A model generated the notes under the pieces. That model saw only the letters and a program-made list of their open reading frames with translations, did no database searches and was not told the origin of the DNA. A DNA stretch of 64,000 nt from Marinospirillum celere (GTDB taxonomy: Bacteria > Pseudomonadota > Gammaproteobacteria > Pseudomonadales > Halomonadaceae): NCBI RefSeq assembly GCF_900112235.1, contig NZ_FOLH01000002.1, forward strand, positions 310,001 through 374,000. Reading direction: 5' to 3'. This document shows positions 58,325-64,000 of the stretch, in pieces. The position numbers and the translations under genes were made by a program. Position 1 is the stretch's first letter, and each line of letters starts with the position of its first letter.

Positions 58325-61039
58325 ATGATTACCCCTTTGTTCAAGAAAATCTTTGGTAGTAAAAACGAGCGCGAACTCAAAAATCTTCGCAAAACTGTTG
58401 AAAAAATTAATGCACTAGGGCCTCAGTTTGACGCTTTAAAAGACGAAGACTTCAAACAAAAAACCGAGGAGTTCAAGCAGCGTTATGCTGAGGGTGAAAG
58501 CCTGGATAAGCTGCTTCCAGAAAGCTTTGCCTTGGTGCGTGAGGCCGGTAAACGGGCGATGGCTATGCGCCATTTTGATGTCCAGCTGATTGGTGGCATG
58601 GTTCTCCACCAGGGCAAAATAGCGGAAATGCGTACTGGTGAAGGTAAAACTCTGGTAGCGACCCTGGCAGTTTATTTAAATGCCTTGGCGGGCAAGGGTG
58701 TACACGTCGTCACGGTCAATGATTATCTGGCCCGGCGTGATGCCCAGTGGATGGGTAAGCTGTATAACTTCTTGGGTATGAGTGTTGGGGTTATTTACTC
58801 AGGTCAGAACCCTGAAGAAAAGCGCGAAGCTTATCAGTCCGACATTACCTACGGCACCAATAATGAATTTGGTTTTGACTACCTCCGCGACAACATGGCT
58901 TTCTCTTTGAAGGACAGGGTTCAGCGAGGCCATTTCTTTGCTGTGGTCGATGAGGTCGACTCTATTCTTATTGATGAAGCCCGTACGCCGCTGATTATTT
59001 CAGGTGCGGCTGAAGACAGTTCGGCGCTCTACAAGAGCATCAACAAACTGATTCCGACTCTCAAAGCCTGGGATGAGGAAAAGGAAGAAGGCGATTTTCT
59101 TGTTGATGAAAAGCAGCGCAGTATCGAATTAACTGAGCAGGGGCACCAGTTGGTTGAAAAGCTCCTGACAGACGAAGGACTCATCAAAGAAGGTGACAGC
59201 CTTTATGCCGCTGGTAACCTGAACCTGCTACACCATGTGCATTCAGCCCTGCGTGCCCACCATATGTTCCACCGGGATGTTGATTATATTATCAGTGACA
59301 ACCAGGTGGTCATCGTCGATGAGCATACCGGTCGTACCATGCCAGGCCGCCGTTGGGGTGAGGGTTTGCACCAGGCTGTTGAGGCCAAAGAAGGCCTGAG
59401 GGTCCAGGCGGAAAGTCAAACCCTGGCTTCAACCACCTTCCAGAATTACTTCCGCATCTATGACAAGCTGTCAGGCATGACAGGTACGGCTGATACTGAA
59501 GCCTATGAGTTTAATCATATCTATGGCTTGGATGTGGTTGTCATTCCGCCTAACCGGGAAGTGCAGCGGATTGATATGAATGACCTGGTCTATATGACCT
59601 CAGAAGAAAAATTTGAAGCGATCATTAAAGATGTCCAGTATTGTATTGATAAAGGCCAGCCTGTCCTGGTGGGCACTGCATCTATAGAAACTTCAGAGTA
59701 TGTCAGCAACCTGCTAAAGAAGGCGGGTATCAAGCACAAGGTTTTAAACGCCAAGCAGCACGAAAGTGAAGCGGATATCATTGCTCAGGCAGGGCGTCCA
59801 GGTGCCGTTACCCTGGCAACCAATATGGCTGGTCGGGGTACGGATATTGTTCTGGGTGGTAACTGGGAAAATGAAGCCTCGAAACTGGAAAACCCCACTG
59901 AAGAACAGTTAAATCAGCTGAAAAAAGAGTGGGAAGAGCGTCATGCCCAGGTGCTGGAAGCGGGTGGTCTTCATGTTATAGGTACGGAACGTCATGAATC
60001 TCGCCGGATCGATAACCAGCTGCGTGGCCGTGCTGGCCGCCAAGGTGACCCAGGGACGACGCGCTTCTTCTTATCCCTAGAAGACCCCTTGATGCGTATT
60101 TTTGCTTCTGACCGCGTTAAAAACATGATGTCCATGTTGGGCATGCAACAGGGTGAAGCCATAGAGCACAAGATGGTCACCAATGCTGTTGAAAAAGCCC
60201 AGCGTAAGGTTGAAGGCCGCAACTTTGATATTCGTAAACAGCTGCTTGAATACGATGACGTTAATAACGATCAGCGTAAGGTGGTTTATAGCCAGCGCGA
60301 AGAAATTCTCGAAGCTCAGGATATAGCTGAAGAAGTTGAAGAAATGCGTGGCGATGTCCTGGCAGAGGCGATTTCGCAATTTATTCCACCTCAATCCATG
60401 CCTGACCAATGGCGCATTGCTGAGCTGGAAAAGCATCTGGAAACCGAATTCAACCTGCCTCTGCCAGTTCAGCAGTGGCTGGATGAAGATAAAACCCTGC
60501 ATGAAGAATCCTTACGTGACAGGCTTCATGAAGAGCTGGAAAAAAGTTATCAGGAAAAAGAAGAGCAAGCAGGTGCTGAACTGCTGAGACGCTTTGAGCA
60601 GCAGGTCATGTTGCAGGTCCTCGATACCCGCTGGAAAGAGCACTTGCAGAGTATGGATCAGCTGCGTCAAGGTATTCACTTGCGTGGCTATGCCCAGAAA
60701 AACCCCAAACAGGAATATAAGAAGGAAGCCTTTTACTTGTTTGAAAACTTCCTGGGCAATGTGCGTCGGGATGTCGTTCGTATTCTGAGTCACGTAAGAA
60801 TACGCACTCCAGAAGAAGTGGAAGAACTGGAAAGGCAACGCCGTGCTGAGGCTGACCTTCTGCAGCAACGCCAGCAGGCAAGGCATGCCAGCCCAGGCTC
60901 TACAGCCAGAGGCGAGGGTCCAGCGACAGAAAATCCCTCCCAGCCTTTTAAACGCGAAGTTCCCAAGGTGGGCCGGAATGAACCCTGTCCTTGTGGGTCA
61001 GGCAAAAAATACAAGCATTGTCACGGTAAATTGAGTTAA
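58325..61039 (+). CDS. secA: preprotein translocase ATPase SecA
   Basis: SecA is the motor that pushes unfolded proteins through SecYEG. The 904-residue protein has full length: Walker [14 protein letters not shown] near residue 102, DEAD-type [14 protein letters not shown] near 206, [13 protein letters not shown] near 130, [15 protein letters not shown] near 500, [17 protein letters not shown] near 565, and a C-terminal zinc domain [14 protein letters not shown] that binds SecB and phospholipid. AAGGA lies 6 nt before the ATG. Confidence 0.98.
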   Translation: MITPLFKKIFGSKNERELKNLRKTVEKINALGPQFDALKDEDFKQKTEEFKQRYAEGESLDKLLPESFALVREAGKRAMAMRHFDVQLIGGMVLHQGKIAEMRTGEGKTLVATLAVYLNALAGKGVHVVTVNDYLARRDAQWMGKLYNFLGMSVGVIYSGQNPEEKREAYQSDITYGTNNEFGFDYLRDNMAFSLKDRVQRGHFFAVVDEVDSILIDEARTPLIISGAAEDSSALYKSINKLIPTLKAWDEEKEEGDFLVDEKQRSIELTEQGHQLVEKLLTDEGLIKEGDSLYAAGNLNLLHHVHSALRAHHMFHRDVDYIISDNQVVIVDEHTGRTMPGRRWGEGLHQAVEAKEGLRVQAESQTLASTTFQNYFRIYDKLSGMTGTADTEAYEFNHIYGLDVVVIPPNREVQRIDMNDLVYMTSEEKFEAIIKDVQYCIDKGQPVLVGTASIETSEYVSNLLKKAGIKHKVLNAKQHESEADIIAQAGRPGAVTLATNMAGRGTDIVLGGNWENEASKLENPTEEQLNQLKKEWEERHAQVLEAGGLHVIGTERHESRRIDNQLRGRAGRQGDPGTTRFFLSLEDPLMRIFASDRVKNMMSMLGMQQGEAIEHKMVTNAVEKAQRKVEGRNFDIRKQLLEYDDVNNDQRKVVYSQREEILEAQDIAEEVEEMRGDVLAEAISQFIPPQSMPDQWRIAELEKHLETEFNLPLPVQQWLDEDKTLHEESLRDRLHEELEKSYQEKEEQAGAELLRRFEQQVMLQVLDTRWKEHLQSMDQLRQGIHLRGYAQKNPKQEYKKEAFYLFENFLGNVRRDVVRILSHVRIRTPEEVEELERQRRAEADLLQQRQQARHASPGSTARGEGPATENPSQPFKREVPKVGRNEPCPCGSGKKYKHCHGKLS

Positions 61040-61050
61040 GAGGCACTAAG

Positions 61051-62268
61051 ATGGCTGTCGGAGAAATTACCCTGCCTGACTTTCATAAGGTGGCTGGGAT
61101 CAAGCTGGGCACTGGCAGTGCAGGCATTAAAAAAGCAGGTCGGAAGGATCTGGTTATCCTGGAACTACCTGAAGGCAGCCATACTGCTGGGGTATTCACC
61201 CTGAATGCTTTTTGTGCGGCACCAGTCAAAATTTGCCGGGACCACCTGCAAAAAAGCCATCCTCGTTACCTGGTGATTAACACAGGCAATGCAAATGCCG
61301 GTACAGGTAAGCGTGGTTATCAGGATGCTGAACGTATCTGTGTTGAAGTGGCAGCACTGATGGGTGTTAAACCGGAAGAAGTCCTGCCCTTCTCAACGGG
61401 TGTCATAGGCGAACCCCTGCCCATGCCCGCATTATTAGCTGGCTTGCCCAGTGCCATCTCTGCACTCAGTGAAACTGGCTGGGCGGAAGCAGCGGCTGGC
61501 ATTATGACCACTGACACTCTCCCCAAGGGAGCAACAGCCAGCTGTCAGATTCAGGGCCAGCAGGTAAATATCAGTGGCATTACCAAAGGGGCAGGTATGA
61601 TCAAGCCCAATATGGCGACCATGTTGGGCTTCATCGCCACAGATGCCAGCCTTCCCCTGCCATTACTGAAAAAACTGCTTAAGCAAACCTGCGACCTAAG
61701 CTTTAACAGGATTACCATTGATGGTGATACTTCCACCAATGATAGCTGTATGTTGATTGCGACCAACCAGGGTCCGCAAATTAGCGAACAGACGCCTGAA
61801 GATCTTGCTGTCTTTACAGAAACCCTGACTCAGGTGATGCAGCAACTGGCATTAATGATTGTCCGCGACGGCGAGGGCGCAACCAAATTCGTTAGAGTGA
61901 AGGTCGAAGAGGCAGCGACCGCTGAAGAGGCTCTCAGTGCTGCTTTCACCGTTGCTCATTCGCCTTTGGTGAAAACAGCCATGTATGCCAGCGATGCCAA
62001 CTGGGGGCGTATCCTCGCTGCTGTAGGGCGTGCTCCGGGCCTGGAAGACCTGAGAGTTGAAGGTGTTACTGTTTACCTGGGCGATGTCCTGCTGGTTGAA
62101 GAGGGCGGCCGGGCAGCCAGCTACACAGAAGAAGCGGGTTCTGCAGTGATGCAGGAGTCCGAAATTACTCTGACCCTTCAATTGGGGCGGGGTAAGATCA
62201 GTGAAGAGGTCTGGACTTGTGATTTTTCACACGACTATGTGACCATCAATGCTGATTATCGAAGCTAG
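61051..62268 (+). CDS. argJ: glutamate N-acetyltransferase / amino-acid acetyltransferase ArgJ
   Basis: ArgJ recycles acetyl from N-acetylornithine to glutamate in cyclic arginine synthesis and may also use acetyl-CoA. It is an Ntn-hydrolase-type enzyme that cleaves itself before a threonine. The cleavage motif KGAGMIKPNMATMLGF places that Thr near residue 192; the oxyanion-type FSTGVIGEPLP near 110 and IDGDTSTNDSC near 225 are also present. Length 405 is typical. GAGG precedes the ATG, 11 bp after secA. Confidence 0.96.
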   Translation: MAVGEITLPDFHKVAGIKLGTGSAGIKKAGRKDLVILELPEGSHTAGVFTLNAFCAAPVKICRDHLQKSHPRYLVINTGNANAGTGKRGYQDAERICVEVAALMGVKPEEVLPFSTGVIGEPLPMPALLAGLPSAISALSETGWAEAAAGIMTTDTLPKGATASCQIQGQQVNISGITKGAGMIKPNMATMLGFIATDASLPLPLLKKLLKQTCDLSFNRITIDGDTSTNDSCMLIATNQGPQISEQTPEDLAVFTETLTQVMQQLALMIVRDGEGATKFVRVKVEEAATAEEALSAAFTVAHSPLVKTAMYASDANWGRILAAVGRAPGLEDLRVEGVTVYLGDVLLVEEGGRAASYTEEAGSAVMQESEITLTLQLGRGKISEEVWTCDFSHDYVTINADYRS

Positions 62269-62294
62269 CTATTTGACAGGAAAAGAGACCACCC

Positions 62295-63257
62295 ATGCCC
62301 CATCCAGTTCTGGTTGCTGCCGCTGCAATTATTAATGACCAGCAGGAAGTACTAATTTCCAAAAGGCCACATGATGTTGATCAGGGTGGCTTGTGGGAAT
62401 TTCCCGGCGGTAAGCTGGCCCCCTATGAAACCGGCTATCAGGCACTTAAGCGTGAAATTCATGAAGAATTGGGGATCACTCTGACCCGAGCGCGGCCTCT
62501 GTTAAGAATTAATCATGCTTATCCTCATAAAAAGATTCTTCTGGATGTTTGGAAGGTGGAATCCTTTCAAGGTGAGCCTTGGGGACGTGAAGGACAACCC
62601 GTACGCTGGGTGAAACTGGATGAATTGGTTAACTACTCTTTTCCCGACGCCAACAAGCCGATTATTCAGGCACTAACCCTGCCGGACGAATATGTGATAA
62701 CCGGTGATTGCAATGATCCAGATCACGCTCTGGAGCGCCTGCAGGAACTGCTGACGGCTGGCGCCAAGCTGATTCAGCTAAGGCAGCCAACCTTGAGTGA
62801 AGAGGACTTCTGCCTGCTTGCAGAACGCTTTCAAGAGGCTTGCCAGGCAGCCGGTGCCCGCTTGCTATTAAATGCTGCTCCTGAGCTGCTGAAGAAGGTT
62901 GATGCCGCTGGTATCCACCTGACTGGCCAGCGCTTAATGGCTTTAAAGGAACGCCCGGTGGGGCAGGACAAGTTGCTTGCTGCTTCCTGCCATGATCCGG
63001 CTTCAATTCGTCAGGCTGTAAAGCTGGATGCAGACTTTATAACCCTGTCACCCGTATTACCCACGACAACTCACCCAGAGGCAGCTCCTCTGGGTTGGCA
63101 AAGATTCAAAGAGCTTGTCGAATACGAAGCAAAAATGCCTGTGTTTGCCTTAGGCGGTATGCGACCTAGCGATCGACAGCGCATTTTTGCTTTGGGTGGC
63201 CAGGGGGTAGCAGGAATCAGTCATTTCTGGGATAAAGACTCTCGTCATCCAGATTAA
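62295..63257 (+). CDS. Nudix hydrolase fused to a ThiE-like domain
   Basis: Residues about 1-130 are a MutT-type Nudix hydrolase with a perfect Nudix box ([14 protein letters not shown] then REIHEELGI), expected to clear oxidised nucleotides such as 8-oxo-dGTP. Residues about 135-320 resemble thiamine phosphate synthase ([68 protein letters not shown]). This MutT-ThiE arrangement is known from Pseudomonas-type bacteria. The ThiE half has lost some canonical residues of true ThiE, so it may not make thiamine phosphate. The 3' end overlaps yacG by 41 bp in antisense. Confidence 0.92.
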   Translation: MPHPVLVAAAAIINDQQEVLISKRPHDVDQGGLWEFPGGKLAPYETGYQALKREIHEELGITLTRARPLLRINHAYPHKKILLDVWKVESFQGEPWGREGQPVRWVKLDELVNYSFPDANKPIIQALTLPDEYVITGDCNDPDHALERLQELLTAGAKLIQLRQPTLSEEDFCLLAERFQEACQAAGARLLLNAAPELLKKVDAAGIHLTGQRLMALKERPVGQDKLLAASCHDPASIRQAVKLDADFITLSPVLPTTTHPEAAPLGWQRFKELVEYEAKMPVFALGGMRPSDRQRIFALGGQGVAGISHFWDKDSRHPD

Positions 63258-63426
63258 GCTCATCCATAGCGGGCTCTCCAGCAATCTTGTGCTCTTCTGC
63301 AGCCCAGCTGCCTAAGTCAATAAGTTTGCAGCGTTCACTGCAAAAGGGCCGCCAGCTATTTTCTGGACCTATCACACTGGCCTGGCCACAGGTTGGACAA
63401 GGAAAAATTCGGGTTGGTGCTTTCAT
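63217..63426 (-). CDS. yacG: DNA gyrase inhibitor YacG
   Basis: YacG is a small zinc protein that binds GyrB and blocks DNA binding by gyrase in E. coli. The 69-residue product has the four zinc cysteines: FPCPTCGQ (about residues 9-12) and [15 protein letters not shown] (about 28-32), followed by the conserved W and an acidic tail. Its ATG overlaps the coaE stop (ATGA), so the two are coupled. It overlaps the convergent Nudix-ThiE gene by 41 bp. Confidence 0.94.
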   Translation of the reverse strand: MKAPTRIFPCPTCGQASVIGPENSWRPFCSERCKLIDLGSWAAEEHKIAGEPAMDELNLDDESLYPRND

Positions 63427-64000
63427 GGTGCTCTCCGGGCCAGTTGTTGATAAAAATCATGCCAGTAGTTTACCTGCTTTTTCAGCTCGTTTAATCCTTT
63501 GCTGTTATCAATAACATCATCCGCTTTGGCGAGACGCTCTTGGCGTTCCAGCTGGTTAGCCATGATCTTGGTTACCAGCTCTTCTTGGTTATTATCTCTC
63601 TGACAAGTTCTTTCTATTTGCAGTTTTTTAGGTAAATCTATTACAAGAATCCGATCAACCAATTGGTCTTGATGACTTTCAATCAACAAGGGGGATGCAA
63701 GGATCAAGTAGCCGCCCTTAGCTGTTTTAAGTTGTTTTACAACTTCTTCTCTAACCCAGGGGTGAACCAGCTCTTCGAGCCAGATTTTTTCCTGATGGTT
63801 ATTAAATATCTTTTTGCGAAGGGCTGCACGATCCAGACTGCCGTCTGCTAATTGCAGTTGGCTGCCAAAATGTTCATAAACATCTTCGAGCAAGGGTGAC
63901 CCAGGTTCCAATGCCGCTCTTGCAATAACATCCGCATCTATTACTTCAATACCTTTTTCAGCAAAGAGGTTGCTGGCGGCTGTTTTCCCTGAGCCGATAC
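63423..64000 (-). CDS. coaE: dephospho-CoA kinase CoaE (5' end outside the window)
   Basis: CoaE phosphorylates the 3'-hydroxyl of dephospho-CoA in the last step of coenzyme A synthesis. The visible 192 codons lack only the first few residues: the frame is open to the window edge and begins within the P-loop ([16 protein letters not shown]), followed by [17 protein letters not shown] and [10 protein letters not shown]. An internal ATG at 63911 is not the real start because the P-loop lies upstream of it. It overlaps yacG by ATGA; pilD/gspO usually lies upstream in relatives. Confidence 0.95.
   Translation of the reverse strand, partial: IGSGKTAASNLFAEKGIEVIDADVIARAALEPGSPLLEDVYEHFGSQLQLADGSLDRAALRKKIFNNHQEKIWLEELVHPWVREEVVKQLKTAKGGYLILASPLLIESHQDQLVDRILVIDLPKKLQIERTCQRDNNQEELVTKIMANQLERQERLAKADDVIDNSKGLNELKKQVNYWHDFYQQLARRAP

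Noticed and set aside
63423-63911. coaE as a short 162-residue protein
   Set aside because: The P-loop and substrate region are encoded upstream of that ATG up to the window edge, so the gene is cut by the window, not truncated.

Overview
The window is chromosomal DNA from a gammaproteobacterium. Gene order (gatCAB/mreBCD/rng; rpoN-hpf-ptsN-rapZ-npr; lpt-kds-mla-murA-his; petABC-sspAB; dcw cluster; secA-argJ-coaE) matches the Pseudomonas/Oceanospirillales type. Cytochrome b carries a PVWY rather than PEWY Qo motif, and MurE has the DNPR motif of meso-diaminopimelate enzymes. I cannot name the genus from sequence alone. There are no insertion sequences, phage genes, CRISPR arrays, tRNAs or rRNAs: this is a dense core-genome stretch.

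Layout. 1-3.5 kb: the 3' end of an unknown gene, then the gatCAB tRNA amidotransferase on the minus strand. 3.6-11.5 kb: mreB, mreCD, rng and the giant AsmA-like gene yhdP on plus. 11.5-19.2 kb: a minus-strand block reading kdsD-kdsC-lptC-lptA-lptB-rpoN-hpf-ptsN-rapZ-npr-yjgA, covering Kdo synthesis, LPS transport, sigma-54 and the nitrogen PTS. 19.3-25.9 kb: mlaFEDCB-ibaG-murA-hisG-hisD on plus. 25.9-29.7 kb: degS-type protease (minus), a Nif3-like protein, zapG (minus) and zapE. 29.7-34.8 kb: rplM-rpsI, the cytochrome bc1 operon petABC and sspAB. 34.8-37.6 kb: lpoA-yraN-diaA on minus. 37.6-55.6 kb: rsmI, the RNase P RNA gene, then the complete division/cell-wall (dcw) cluster rsmH-ftsL-ftsI-murE-murF-mraY-murD-ftsW-murG-murC-ddl-ftsQ-ftsA-ftsZ. 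55.7-64 kb: lpxC, a DUF721/DciA-like gene (minus), an M23 peptidase, secA, argJ, a Nudix-ThiE fusion (plus), and yacG and coaE (minus, coaE cut by the window edge).

The genes form one theme, building and dividing the Gram-negative envelope: cell shape (mre), peptidoglycan precursors and septation (dcw, murA, lpoA), LPS (kds, lpt, lpxC), outer-membrane lipid balance (mla, yhdP), export (secA) and envelope stress sensing (degS).

Most of the window is ordinary. The observation I consider most worth following is FtsZ: it carries about 50 extra residues between the T2 region and strand S3/T3 loop, inside the otherwise highly conserved GTPase core. Others are an apparent ATC start codon for mreC beside a strong mreB-mreC hairpin, a Shine-Dalgarno sequence displayed in a hairpin loop before rplM, the dcw cluster starting 23 bp after rnpB with no mraZ, a compound hairpin between murF and mraY, a short reading frame directly before secA, and several tail-to-tail gene pairs with touching or overlapping stops.
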